A stretch of DNA of 50,409 nt from Patescibacteria group bacterium (lineage in GTDB: Bacteria; Patescibacteriota; Patescibacteriia; 2-12-FULL-60-25), in the NCBI GenBank assembly GCA_028715505.1, contig JAQURS010000003.1, positions 1-50,409 of the forward strand, given 5' to 3'. How positions within the stretch are numbered: the stretch's first letter is position 1; every line of letters starts with the position of its first letter. The notes below the pieces were generated by a model. That model ran no database searches, was not told the origin of the DNA, and saw only the letters and a program-made list of their open reading frames with translations. The translations under genes and the position numbers were made by a program. Positions 30,444 to 38,614 of this stretch are shown here, one piece after another.

Positions 30444-30713
30444 ATGGTTAAACTGCTTATCAAAAAAGGCGACATGGTCGCCGTCATCGCCGGCAAGGAC
30501 AAAGGCAAGACAGGCAAGGTCCTGCAGACTTTTCCGAAGTTGAACCGCGTCGTCGTCGAGGGCGTCAATTCGAGCAAGCGCCACCTGCGCGCCCGCAGGA
30601 GCGGGGAGAAGGGCCAAGTCGTGGAATTTTCCATGCCCATCCACGCTTCCAACGTCATGCTTTTGGACGCTTCCGGCAAGAAGATCAGGCACGACGACCG
30701 CCCCAAGGCCTAA
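30444..30713 (+). CDS. rplX: 50S ribosomal protein uL24
   Basis: 89 residues. KOW motif KKGDMVAVIAGKDKGKTGKV, then VNSSKRHLRARRSG and PIHASNVMLLD. Slightly shorter than E. coli uL24. Start context TAAACATATG. Confidence 0.95.
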   Translation: MVKLLIKKGDMVAVIAGKDKGKTGKVLQTFPKLNRVVVEGVNSSKRHLRARRSGEKGQVVEFSMPIHASNVMLLDASGKKIRHDDRPKA

Positions 30714-30723
30714 CTGAAAACAT

Positions 30724-31260
30724 ATGACTCTTAAAGAACGCTACGTCAAAGAAATCGCCCCGAACCTGATGAAGACCTTGGGCGAGAAGAACCGCATGGC
30801 CATCCCGGGCGTCAAGCAGGTGACCGTGTCGGTGGGCATCCAGTCCACCCAGAAGGACGCCAAGTTCATCGAAACGATTGAACAGACTTTGAAGCGCATC
30901 ACCGGCCAAAAACCGGTCGACACCAAGGCCAAGAAATCCATTTCAGGCTTCAAGGTCCGCGAAGGCATGGTGGTCGGCAAAAAAGTCACGTTGCGCGGCG
31001 AGCGCATGTGGTCCTTCTTGACCCGCCTCCTGTTTTTCACCTTCCCGCGCATCACGGACTTCCGCGGCATCTCGTCCAAAAACGTGGACGCCACCGGCAA
31101 CTTGACAGTGGGCTTCCGCGAATACCTGCCTTTCCCGGAAATCAGGCCGGACGAAGTCGAACGCGTGCACGGTTTGCAGGTGGTGGTTACGACCAACGCC
31201 GGATCCCGCGAACGCGGCATGGCACTCTTTAAGGAAATGGGTTTTCCCTTCCATTCATAA
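30724..31260 (+). CDS. rplE: 50S ribosomal protein uL5
   Basis: 178 residues. LKERYVKEIAPNLMKTLGEK, then ITGQKPVDTKAKKSISGFKV, RITDFRGISSKNVDATGNLT and a C-terminal VVTTNAGSRERGMALFKEMG FPF ending. Binds 5S rRNA with uL18. Start context GAAAACATATG. Confidence 0.97.
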   Translation: MTLKERYVKEIAPNLMKTLGEKNRMAIPGVKQVTVSVGIQSTQKDAKFIETIEQTLKRITGQKPVDTKAKKSISGFKVREGMVVGKKVTLRGERMWSFLTRLLFFTFPRITDFRGISSKNVDATGNLTVGFREYLPFPEIRPDEVERVHGLQVVVTTNAGSRERGMALFKEMGFPFHS

Positions 31261-31269
31261 AAATGACTT

Positions 31270-31455
31270 ATGGCAACCGAGAATCAAATCGCCAAATCGA
31301 GGCGTAAACCCAAGTTCAGCACGCGCCACGTCAACCGTTGTTGGCGCTGCGGCCGCCGCCATGGCTACCTCCGTGACTTTGCGCTTTGCCGCATCTGCTT
31401 CCGCGAGATGGCCAACCGCGGAGAACTGCCGGGCATTAAGAAATCCAGCTGGTAA
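31270..31455 (+). CDS. rpsN: 30S ribosomal protein uS14, zinc form
   Basis: 61 residues, the short C+ type. Zinc ligands C24, C27, C40 and C43 in [20 protein letters not shown] followed by [14 protein letters not shown]. The presence of zinc here contrasts with the zinc-free bL32 at 11228. Confidence 0.97.
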   Translation: MATENQIAKSRRKPKFSTRHVNRCWRCGRRHGYLRDFALCRICFREMANRGELPGIKKSSW

Positions 31456-31464
31456 AAACGAAGT

Positions 31465-31857
31465 ATGATAACTGATCCAATTAGTGATTTCCTGACGAGA
31501 ATCAGGAACGCCCAAGCCGCCGGACACGAGTCCCTGACTTTGCCGTCCTCGAAGATCAAATACGCTTTGGCCAAAATTCTGGAAGAAGAGGGTTATTTGG
31601 CCGGCGCCGAGGTCGCCCAAGACGGAGCCAAGGCCAACCTGTCGGTGCGCCTGAAGTACAACGGCAAGCAACCGGCCATCCGGAACATTAAGCGCGTTTC
31701 GACCCCGGGTCGCCGCGTTTATCGCGCCCACGACTCTTTGCCGCGCGTGCTTTCGGACATGGGCATCGCCGTGATTTCCACTTCGGCCGGCCTCATGACC
31801 AACAAGCAAGCCCGCAAGCGCCATCTGGGCGGCGAAATTATTTGCGAAGTTTTCTAA
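31465..31857 (+). CDS. rpsH: 30S ribosomal protein uS8
   Basis: 130 residues. MITDPISDFLTRIRNAQAAG, then KRVSTPGRRVYRAHDSLPRV and GIAVISTSAGLMTNKQARKR with GGEIICEVF end. Binds 16S helix 21. Full length. Confidence 0.97.
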   Translation: MITDPISDFLTRIRNAQAAGHESLTLPSSKIKYALAKILEEEGYLAGAEVAQDGAKANLSVRLKYNGKQPAIRNIKRVSTPGRRVYRAHDSLPRVLSDMGIAVISTSAGLMTNKQARKRHLGGEIICEVF

Positions 31858-31861
31858 ACCT

Positions 31862-32410
31862 ATGTCACGCATCGGAAAAAAATTATTGGTCATCCCGGCG
31901 GGCGTGGAGCTCACCCTCCAAGACCGCGAGGTCACCGTCAAGGGACCCAAGGGAACCATCAAGATCCCGCTGCCCGCGCACGTGGCAGTCGAGTTTTCGG
32001 CTGATAAAAAGGAAGCCAGCGTCAAAGTCGAAAAAGAAGACGACATCAAGCAGAGGGCTTTGTGGGGCTTGGTCCGCCAATTGGTGGCCAACGCCGTCGA
32101 AGGCGTCCAAAAACCTTTTTCAAAATCCCTGGAATTCGTGGGCGTCGGTTTTCGCGTGGCTGTGGAAGGTAAAAAGATCAATATCGAAGTCGGCTTTTCC
32201 CATCCCGTTAAGGTTGACCTGCCGGAAGGCATACAGGCCGCGGTCGACAAACAGATCTTGACCATTACCGGCATCGACAAACAGGCAGTCGGCGAATTCG
32301 CGGCCCGCATCCGCCGCATCAAACCACCCGAGCCTTACAAGGGCAAAGGCATCAAATACACGACCGAAACCATCCGCCGCAAAGCCGGCAAAGCGGCCGC
32401 TAAAGCCTAA
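31862..32410 (+). CDS. rplF: 50S ribosomal protein uL6
   Basis: 182 residues. MSRIGKKLLVIPAGVELTLQ, VKGPKGTIKIPLP, then VGVGFRVAVEGKKINIEVGF SHPV and C-terminal PPEPYKGKGIKYTTETIRRK. Two repeated alpha/beta domains. Confidence 0.97.
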   Translation: MSRIGKKLLVIPAGVELTLQDREVTVKGPKGTIKIPLPAHVAVEFSADKKEASVKVEKEDDIKQRALWGLVRQLVANAVEGVQKPFSKSLEFVGVGFRVAVEGKKINIEVGFSHPVKVDLPEGIQAAVDKQILTITGIDKQAVGEFAARIRRIKPPEPYKGKGIKYTTETIRRKAGKAAAKA

Positions 32411-32415
32411 ACATT

Positions 32416-32772
32416 ATGAATAAAGCTAAAGCCAAACAAGCCAAGAGCATCCGCCGCGTCAAACGCGTGCGTTCCGTCATCAAGGGCACGGCCGAACGCC
32501 CCCGCCTTTGCGTCAAACGCTCGCTTAAGCACATCTACGTGCAGGTTATTGATGACGCCAAGGGCAAGACTCTGGCTTACGTTTCGGACCGCGATATTAA
32601 AGACGCCAAGCTGGCCAGGTTGGAAAAAGCCTCGGCCCTGGGTCAGGCTATCGCCGAAAAAGCCAAGGCTAAAGGCGTGGCCAAAGTGGTCTTCGACCGC
32701 CGCGACAAGCGTTATCATGGTTTGATCAAGGCCGTGGCCGAAGCCGCTCGCCAAGGCGGATTGGAATTTTAA
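32416..32772 (+). CDS. rplR: 50S ribosomal protein uL18
   Basis: 118 residues. VRSVIKGTAERPRLCVKRSL KHIYVQVIDD, FDRRDKRYHGLIKAVAEAAR and QGGLEF terminus. Binds 5S rRNA. Lys/Arg/Ala-rich N-terminus. Confidence 0.96.
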   Translation: MNKAKAKQAKSIRRVKRVRSVIKGTAERPRLCVKRSLKHIYVQVIDDAKGKTLAYVSDRDIKDAKLARLEKASALGQAIAEKAKAKGVAKVVFDRRDKRYHGLIKAVAEAARQGGLEF

Positions 32773-32780
32773 ACAAGCAT

Positions 32781-33467
32781 ATGACTGAAGAGATCCAAAA
32801 AAACGTTGAAGAGGCAGCCGTCGTTCCCCCGGTCGCGGAGGCCGTGGCCGCGCCTGCGCCCGGAGAGATGGAAACCCCCAGGAAGAGGTTTGTTAAAGGC
32901 GGTCGTCCCCAGCGGGGCGGTCGTGGAGGCCGTGGCGGCAGGCGCCCAGGATCCGACGTGCCGGCTGAATCGGATTACGAAGAAAAGAATATCGAAGTGG
33001 CCCGCGTTACCCGCGTGACCAAAGGCGGCAAGCGCATGCGTTTCCGCGTTTTGTCCGTGATCGGCAACCATAAGGGCCGCGTGGGATTCGGTTTGGCCAA
33101 GGGTTTGGACGTGGCAGCCGCCACTTCCAAGGCTACGACCAAGGCCCGCAAATCTTTGATCACCGTCCCTCTCATCAACGAGACGATCCCGCACCCGATC
33201 GACGCCAAATTCGCGGCGGCCCGCATCCTTTTAAAACCGGCCCCTAAAGGTACTGGAGTCAAAGCCGGCGGCCCTGTCCGCTCGGTTCTGGAATTGGCCG
33301 GCGTGCCTAACATTACGGCTAAGATTTTGGGTTCAAAAAACAAGATCAATAACGTCAAAGCCGTTTTCGTGGCGCTTAAGAACCTGGCCGCTTTCAACAA
33401 GCTTCCGGTCGCGCCCGAAGCCGCCCAGTCCACGGTCCGCGAAGGCGACAAGCCGACGGCCGTCTAA
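32781..33467 (+). CDS. rpsE: 30S ribosomal protein uS5
   Basis: 228 residues. The dsRBD-like fold starts near residue 70 (NIEVARVTRVTKGGKRMRFR), followed by GVGxG-type KGRVGFGLAKGLDV and the C-terminal LLKPAPKGTGVKAGGPVRSV LELAG. The first ~65 residues are an acidic then Arg/Gly-rich (RGGRGGRGGRR) extension not in E. coli. No rpmD (uL30) follows: rplO starts 11 bases later. Confidence 0.95.
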   Translation: MTEEIQKNVEEAAVVPPVAEAVAAPAPGEMETPRKRFVKGGRPQRGGRGGRGGRRPGSDVPAESDYEEKNIEVARVTRVTKGGKRMRFRVLSVIGNHKGRVGFGLAKGLDVAAATSKATTKARKSLITVPLINETIPHPIDAKFAAARILLKPAPKGTGVKAGGPVRSVLELAGVPNITAKILGSKNKINNVKAVFVALKNLAAFNKLPVAPEAAQSTVREGDKPTAV

Positions 33468-33478
33468 ACTAAACGAGT

Positions 33479-33919
33479 ATGTCTATTGGAATGCATAACT
33501 TAAAACCCGCCAAAGGATCTCACGTCCGCAAGCTTAGGATTGGTCGGGGAAACAGCTCGGGCCACGGCACGACCGCCGGCAAGGGCACTAAAGGCCAAAG
33601 GGCCAGATCGGGCGGCCGCAACAAGCTGAAGCTCAAGGGCATCAAGCAGATGTTGCTTTCGTTCCCCAAGAACCGCGGTTTCAAATCGCTCTACGTCAAA
33701 CCAGAGACGGTCAGCCTTGAAAAGTTGGCTAAGGTTTTCACTCATCCCGGAATCGTCAGCCTCACAACCTTGAAGAAGACTGGATTGGTCAGTAATCAGG
33801 CTTTGAGCGCCAAAATAATCGGCAAGGGTGAAGTTAAAGTCGCCCTGAAACTTGAAGGCGTCGCAACCACCAAGTCGGCGGCTGAGGCCATCGAAAAGGC
33901 CGGAGGCAAACTTAACTAA
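33479..33919 (+). CDS. rplO: 50S ribosomal protein uL15
   Basis: 146 residues. HNLKPAKGSHVRKLRIGRGN, SSGHGTTAGKGTKGQRARSG and a C-terminal domain with GKGEVKVALKLEGVATTKSA. Directly after rpsE, confirming the missing rpmD. A GGCGAT-ggaaa-ATCGCC hairpin (33937-33953) separates it from secY. Confidence 0.96.
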   Translation: MSIGMHNLKPAKGSHVRKLRIGRGNSSGHGTTAGKGTKGQRARSGGRNKLKLKGIKQMLLSFPKNRGFKSLYVKPETVSLEKLAKVFTHPGIVSLTTLKKTGLVSNQALSAKIIGKGEVKVALKLEGVATTKSAAEAIEKAGGKLN

Positions 33920-33981
33920 GTTTGGTCGGATTGGGAGGCGATGGAAAATCGCCAGTTGGTGTGATAACTTATTGAACAATT

Positions 33982-35259
33982 ATGTGGGAAAAAATCGTAA
34001 GTGCCTGGAAGGTCAAGGAAGTGCGCAACGGCTTGCTGTTCGTGCTGGCCGTCATGGTGTTGTTCCGGATCACGGCCCATATCCCTCTGCCGGGCATTGA
34101 CCTGGTCGCTTTGCGCCGTTTCTTTGAATCGAACCAAGTCCTGGGTATGCTCAGCTTGTTTTCGGGCGGCACCATCAGTACGTTTTCGGTGGTGGCCTTG
34201 GGCGTGGCGCCTTACATTACGGCCAGCATTATCTTCCAGCTCCTCGGCATGATCGTGCCGCGGATCGAGGAGATCCAAAAAGATGGCGAACAGGGCCAGC
34301 GCAGGATCAACCAGTGGACTAGGCTTTTGACTGTTCCACTCTCGATTCTCCAGGCTTTTAGTTTGATTTCCATGTTGCGCCAATCGCAGATGCAGATTTT
34401 GACCCGCACCGACATGTTCCATATCGTGGCATTAATCTGCACGGTCACGGCCGGTACGATGTTCCTCATGTGGCTGGGCGAATTGATTTCCGAAAAGAAG
34501 GTTGGCAACGGCATGTCGCTTTTGATTTTCGCTGGCATTTTGGCCAGCTTGCCGCAATCAGCCTCGCGTTTTTTGGCGACTTACGACCAATCGCAATGGC
34601 TGTACGTGGTCATTTACGTCGCAATTGCTTTAATCACTATCGTGGGCGTGGTCTTCGTTAACGAAGCCGTGCGCAATATTCCGGTGCAGTACGCGCGCCA
34701 AGTCCGCGGCCAGGGAACGCTTTCGGGCGGCGTGGCCACTCATTTACCTTTGAAGCTCATCATGGCTGGCGTCATCCCAATCATCTTTGCCATCTCCATG
34801 TTGCTCATCCCGTCGCTCGTGGCGCAATTCTTCGTCCAGGCCCGCACGGTGTGGTTGCAACAGGCCGCCCAATGGGTTTTAGTCATCCTCCAAAATCAAT
34901 GGGTATACGGACTTCTGTACTTCTTCCTGGTTTTCGCTTTCACTTATTTCTACACGGCCGTCATTTTTCACCCGGATAAGATCGCGGAGAATTTGCAGAA
35001 GCAGGGGGGTTTCATTCCCGGCATTCGTCCCGGCAAGCCGACCAGCGAATACCTTGGCATTGTCATCAACCGCTTGAACCTGTTTGGCGCGGCCTTCCTG
35101 GGTGCCATCGCCGTTCTGCCACAGCTTGTTCAAGGGGCTGGCGGCTCTCAGCTACTGGCCATCGGCGGCACCTCTCTCTTGATCGTCGTCTCAGTCGTCA
35201 TCGAATCGGTCAAGCAAATCGAAGCGCAGGTCACGATGAGACAGTACGACGCGTACTAA
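33982..35259 (+). CDS. secY: Preprotein translocase subunit SecY
   Basis: 425 residues, ten membrane helices. Channel of the Sec translocon. FRITAHIPLPGIDLVALRRF, then GGTISTFSVVALGVAPYITA SIIFQL, GNGMSLLIFAGI, VRNIPVQYARQ, THLPLKLIMAGVIPIIFAIS, and the C-terminal QKQGGFIPGIRPGKPTSEYL. The stop codon TAA is the first base triplet of an inverted repeat (35257-35307). Start ATTATG, no SD. Confidence 0.97.
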   Translation: MWEKIVSAWKVKEVRNGLLFVLAVMVLFRITAHIPLPGIDLVALRRFFESNQVLGMLSLFSGGTISTFSVVALGVAPYITASIIFQLLGMIVPRIEEIQKDGEQGQRRINQWTRLLTVPLSILQAFSLISMLRQSQMQILTRTDMFHIVALICTVTAGTMFLMWLGELISEKKVGNGMSLLIFAGILASLPQSASRFLATYDQSQWLYVVIYVAIALITIVGVVFVNEAVRNIPVQYARQVRGQGTLSGGVATHLPLKLIMAGVIPIIFAISMLLIPSLVAQFFVQARTVWLQQAAQWVLVILQNQWVYGLLYFFLVFAFTYFYTAVIFHPDKIAENLQKQGGFIPGIRPGKPTSEYLGIVINRLNLFGAAFLGAIAVLPQLVQGAGGSQLLAIGGTSLLIVVSVVIESVKQIEAQVTMRQYDAY

Positions 35260-35307
35260 CCCCCTCCTGTCCTCCCCCTTACGCTAAGGGGGAGTTAGAG
35301 GGGGTTA
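35257..35307. repeat. C/T-rich palindromic repeat (REP-like), copy 1
   Basis: TAACCCCCTC (35257-35266) with GAGGGGGTTA (35298-35307), inner CTCCCCCTTA-cgc-TAAGGGGGAG. Related in composition and layout to 43336-43418 and 49235-49271. Confidence 0.65.
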
Positions 35308-35311
35308 AAAG

Positions 35312-35334
35312 CAGCTCAACCGAGCTGTTTTTTT
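35312..35334 (+). terminator. Terminator of the ribosomal cluster
   Basis: CAGCTC-aacc-GAGCTG followed by TTTTTTT. Confidence 0.85.
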
Positions 35335-35347
35335 GGTGGGGAATAGC

Positions 35348-35376
35348 TTGACATTTTACTCAAAATGAGCAATATT
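35348..35376 (+). promoter_or_regulatory. Promoter of the 296-residue unknown gene
   Basis: TTGACA (35348-35353), 17 bases, AATATT (35371-35376). Leader of about 32 bases with AGGAGGG before the ATG. Consensus -35 plus strong SD contrasts with the core genes. Confidence 0.6.
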
Positions 35377-35415
35377 CGTATTGCACTTCGAGAATAGAAC
35401 CAGGAGGGTAGAGCG

Positions 35416-36306
35416 ATGACGAGGAACTCTAAGCCCGCGACTAGTGGGCAGAAAGAGCAAATCATTCAGCTGGTTTCTTCAGCTAGTCAGCAGGTCATTG
35501 ACAAGCTCGCTTTGGACTACGCCTCGGCTCAGAAGCTGATCGAAAACGGCGGTGAACTGAAAAGCCTCTTAGACGAAACTATGAGGTCAGCCGCGCGGGA
35601 CCTCTCGACCAGTAAGCGATACGCCTCTGAGAGGGTGAGATCGACCAGGATATATTCAACGGGCTACAACCCTCGGAAGATTAGCCTTGCGGAACGTATC
35701 CAGCGGCTCAGGAAAATAGTGCCAGACATCGGTTCAGTGAAGCCAGATTTACTAACTGAAAAACCACTCCCTAAGGGCGCCGAGACGTGGTTTGTAATTC
35801 CGAGGTGGGAAACGCTCGGTCGGACATATGTTCAAGCATTTGTGAATCTTCTAAAGATCAGCTCTCATTACTACCGTGGAGGTTTCGCTAATTGCGTTGG
35901 CGGGCTTGAAGAGGAAGAGTGTCTCCATCAGCACCCTCGTTCTATTGAGATGTGGGCCAAACTCTACGATCAGCAAAAATCTGACCTTCTCTTGGTTCCC
36001 GCACAATTCGGTTTGCGCCATCGTGGCCGTTCGGTCCGCCGGGTCCGCGAGATCTACTTAGCTAATGAGTTCGGCCTGGGCATCTTCGCTACTTGCATCA
36101 TGCTTCTTACGGATCCCGAGCGTCTGGAGAAGTATAACGATCTCTGGATCAATTGCGCTGGCGATGAATACAAGCCCTGGGGTCGGCGCGTTTGGTGCCA
36201 TGCGCCTGGTTGGCGCTACTATAGCGGGTGCATCCAGTGCTGTACTGGCTTGGACCACGAACCTCGACCGTTCTACGGTTCTGCCACGGCCTTCCTCCCG
36301 GAATGA
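35416..36306 (+). CDS. Unknown protein, SD-type accessory gene
   Basis: 296 residues, soluble. N-terminal ~50 residues are helical (QIIQLVSSASQQVIDKLALD YASAQKLI), then a Ser/Arg-rich stretch, then a mixed domain with WFVIPRWETLGRTYVQAFVN, an EEEECLHQHPRS turn, and a C-terminal part rich in Trp, Cys and His (NCAGDEYKPWGRRVWCHAPG, then CIQCC). Cysteines in CIQCC and nearby could bind metal. Start: AGGAGGG seven bases before ATG, own promoter and terminator. Not part of the secY operon. No family recognised; the codon use and SD match the other orphan genes here. Confidence 0.6.
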   Translation: MTRNSKPATSGQKEQIIQLVSSASQQVIDKLALDYASAQKLIENGGELKSLLDETMRSAARDLSTSKRYASERVRSTRIYSTGYNPRKISLAERIQRLRKIVPDIGSVKPDLLTEKPLPKGAETWFVIPRWETLGRTYVQAFVNLLKISSHYYRGGFANCVGGLEEEECLHQHPRSIEMWAKLYDQQKSDLLLVPAQFGLRHRGRSVRRVREIYLANEFGLGIFATCIMLLTDPERLEKYNDLWINCAGDEYKPWGRRVWCHAPGWRYYSGCIQCCTGLDHEPRPFYGSATAFLPE

Positions 36307-36316
36307 TTAAATCGTG

Positions 36317-36349
36317 CCTCGTTTTCCAAACTGGTTAGCGAGGTTTTTT
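36317..36349 (+). terminator. Terminator after the 296-residue gene
   Basis: CCTCG-17nt-CGAGG followed by TTTTTT; the loop holds CCA/TGG. Confidence 0.65.
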
Positions 36350-36371
36350 GTTTTATCTCACGACGGGTATT

Positions 36372-36401
36372 AAAAAAACCGCCGCGATTCGATCGTGACG
36401 G
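36372..36401 (-). terminator. Terminator of the minus-strand orphan gene
   Basis: Minus strand CCGTCACGAT-cga-ATCGCGGCGG (one mismatch, one GU pair) followed by TTTTTTT. Confidence 0.75.
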
Positions 36402-36412
36402 CCAGTAGATCC

Positions 36413-37036
36413 TCAGGATTCTTCGTCCGCCGTTTGCACAAAGAAATGCTTACCTGGAGTCAGCTTACCTTCGTCGGGTTGGTATTTTATCCAACCTCGT
36501 TCTTTGTCGAACTTCAAGAAGACTAGATAGTGTTCATTGCGAAAGACCAGGATGAACCCCCGTAACTCATTCGGAGGGCCATATTTGAGTACGTGATCGC
36601 ATTCTTCCTCGGATGCGCCCCTACACATCTCGAGTTGTCGATCGGGGAAGTGGCCTTCCTCTTCTTTATAGGGGTAGTGCCTTTTATCGCCGGTACGACG
36701 CACATGAAAACGAACTGTTGACCACATACCGGTGAGCCGGTAAGTCTTATTCCCGACAGTGAAATGTTCTATTGGAGACGCCGCGTGCTCTTGTTGCTTC
36801 TCCAAGGCGGAAGCGAGGGCTTCCACAAAGGTGGTAACCGCTTGATACGCTGGGCTTGCAATCGGCATGCGTTCCTCGTGGTAGTCATCGCTCACATGGC
36901 CGCTCGGTTTCCAAAGCGTTATCAAGGTGGTCAAGGCCTTGAGTGTTTGGACTATCGGTACTTTCTGGCCGTCAACGATTACTGCGTCACCGTCGATAAT
37001 CACTTCGGTTTCTTCGTTCGAAGGTTCGTCTTCCAT
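36413..37036 (-). CDS. Unknown protein, SD-type accessory gene
   Basis: 207 residues from the ATG at 37036 (MEDEPSNEETEVIIDGDAVI), chosen because AGGAGGG lies about nine bases upstream; the longer frame begins before the promoter. An acidic N-terminus, a helical middle (AVTTFVEALASALEKQQEHA), then a beta-rich domain (FTVGNKTYRLTGMWSTVRFH, GFILVFRNEHYLVFLKFDKE) that ends close to the C-terminus. A single-gene unit with its own TATAAT (37083-37088). Convergent with the previous orphan gene, the two forming a separate block between secY and the adk operon. No family recognised. Confidence 0.6.
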   Translation of the reverse strand: MEDEPSNEETEVIIDGDAVIVDGQKVPIVQTLKALTTLITLWKPSGHVSDDYHEERMPIASPAYQAVTTFVEALASALEKQQEHAASPIEHFTVGNKTYRLTGMWSTVRFHVRRTGDKRHYPYKEEEGHFPDRQLEMCRGASEEECDHVLKYGPPNELRGFILVFRNEHYLVFLKFDKERGWIKYQPDEGKLTPGKHFFVQTADEES

Positions 37037-37082
37037 TTTATGATCCCTCCTGGTAGGCGTGTTGGACAGCAAAAGCATTATC

Positions 37083-37088
37083 ATTATA
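37083..37088 (-). promoter_or_regulatory. -10 of the 207-residue gene
   Basis: Minus strand CTTATAATG; leader about 40 bases with SD. Confidence 0.6.
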
Positions 37089-37120
37089 AGTCGGATTAGT
37101 CAAGCGGACGCGCTTTGATG

Positions 37121-37126
37121 TATCAT
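37121..37126 (+). promoter_or_regulatory. Leaderless-type -10 of the adk operon
   Basis: TATCAT with 7 bases to the ATG at 37134 and no SD. Confidence 0.5.
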
Positions 37127-37133
37127 GCTCGCG

Positions 37134-37955
37134 ATGAGCGAGATAAATCTCAAGAAAAGAAACGGTAAACCAGGTTGGAAATGGTCGTATTTGGTTTATT
37201 TTGTTTTGCAGACGGGTTTGGTCGCCGTGGTTTATTACCTTTTCGCAGCCAAAGGCTTTTTGGTCCCGTCCGTCGTCTATTGGTTGGTGATCGCCATGGT
37301 AACTTTGGCCATCATCTTGATGGCGCTCGGGATTTTTAAAAAGAACATTTCATACATCTGGTGGGAGGCTTTGCTTTTGCTCTTTGCCTTTTGTGGCGTC
37401 TGGATTTTGTGTCTGGCCGTGCTGCCGCTTTGGGCGGCCGTGATGGTCGCCGCCTTGTTAACCGTTTTGCCTTACCTTTGGCCCCTAACTTTTTGGCATG
37501 ACTTTTCCTTTCTCATGGGCACGCTTGGCGTGGGTCTTTTTGCGGCCATCCAATTTCCATTTCCGGTTCTATTGCTCGTCGCGGCCGGCATTGCCATCTA
37601 CGAATACCTTCGGCTAAACCAAACTCAACTCGCTACTTTGTACTCCGAAGCTTTTCGCGCGGGTTTGCCTCCGGGCATACTTTTGCCGGTTTCGCCTAGT
37701 GGTTGGTTTAGATCGATCGAGAGGACTTGGCAGGCAGGCGAGGGGATTATCTTAGGCTTGCTGCCGGCCATCATCCTGGCGGCCGTGGGCTTGCGCGTTC
37801 TTCGTCACGGGCCGCTTTGGCTGATGCTATTTGGACTTCTGGAATGCCTGGTCATCGTCGTCTTTGGGCAAGATAAACAGAACCGCCTTCGGAGTTGGAT
37901 TTTTCTGGCAATTGCGGTAGCATTCTATGCCTTCACAGGCTGGTTGCCATTATGA
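37134..37955 (+). CDS. Presenilin-like polytopic membrane protein, catalytic Asp positions occupied by Glu
   Basis: 273 residues from the ATG at 37134 (seven bases behind a TATCAT box). About eight to nine hydrophobic helices. Around residue 157 it reads AIYEYLRLNQTQLATLYSEA FRAGLP and around 203 QAGEGIILGLLPAIIL. Family knowledge: archaeal and CPR A22-type intramembrane proteases have IYD..xVYKTKHM..L and a GxGD motif followed by a P-x-[IL] helix. The spacing and neighbours fit, with YD read as YE157 and GxGD as AGE203. No PAL motif seen. It could be an inactive homolog or an unrelated look-alike. Overlaps adk by ATGA. Confidence 0.5.
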   Translation: MSEINLKKRNGKPGWKWSYLVYFVLQTGLVAVVYYLFAAKGFLVPSVVYWLVIAMVTLAIILMALGIFKKNISYIWWEALLLLFAFCGVWILCLAVLPLWAAVMVAALLTVLPYLWPLTFWHDFSFLMGTLGVGLFAAIQFPFPVLLLVAAGIAIYEYLRLNQTQLATLYSEAFRAGLPPGILLPVSPSGWFRSIERTWQAGEGIILGLLPAIILAAVGLRVLRHGPLWLMLFGLLECLVIVVFGQDKQNRLRSWIFLAIAVAFYAFTGWLPL

Positions 37956-38614
37956 GAACTAAACATTTACAAGCGGTAATTTTCGGACCTCAGGGGAGCG
38001 GCAAAGGGACCCAAGGGTCTTTGTTGTCCGAAAGGTTGAACATCCCTTTAATCGGGGCGGGCGACCTCTTTCGGGCTGAAATGGCCGACAAAAAATCTAC
38101 CCTCGGTCAGTTGGTAGGGCAATACGTCAATCAAGGCCTGCTCGTGCCCGACGAGCTTGTGAACGCCGTAATGGCGCGTCACCTGAAGCGGATGGATTTG
38201 GCGCACGGTTTTATCTTGGATGGCTATCCCCGCAACGTGGAACAGGCCACGACTTTGGATCGCATCCTCCAAATTAATCTCGCCATCCATATTAAGATCG
38301 ATGATGAGGACGTCATCAGGCGCTTGAACGGGCGCTGGCAATGCCCGGAGTGCAAAAGTGTTTACCACGAAACCGAAGCGCCGCCGGCCAAGAAGGGAAT
38401 CTGCTCATTGTGTGGCGAAAAACTTTTCCGCCGGGAAGATGATAAGGAAGAGGTTATCAAGCAGCGACTTAAGGCCTATCATTACATGACGGCGCCCCTG
38501 GCCAATTATTACCGACAAAGGGGAGTGCTCTTGGCCATTAACGGCGCCCAACCCATCCATTACGTGTTTGAGGATATCGTGAAGAAAATTTCGAAACTTG
38601 GATTTGTAACATGA
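37952..38614 (+). CDS. adk: Adenylate kinase with zinc lid
   Basis: 220 residues from the ATG at 37952. Converts AMP and ATP to two ADP. P-loop GPQGSGKGTQ at about residues 12-21, AMP site DLFRAEMADK, ILDGYPRNVEQA, and a lid with CPECKSVYHETEAPPAKKGI CSLC, a four-cysteine zinc site as in Gram-positive enzymes. Overlaps its neighbours by four bases on each side. Confidence 0.95.
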   Translation: MRTKHLQAVIFGPQGSGKGTQGSLLSERLNIPLIGAGDLFRAEMADKKSTLGQLVGQYVNQGLLVPDELVNAVMARHLKRMDLAHGFILDGYPRNVEQATTLDRILQINLAIHIKIDDEDVIRRLNGRWQCPECKSVYHETEAPPAKKGICSLCGEKLFRREDDKEEVIKQRLKAYHYMTAPLANYYRQRGVLLAINGAQPIHYVFEDIVKKISKLGFVT

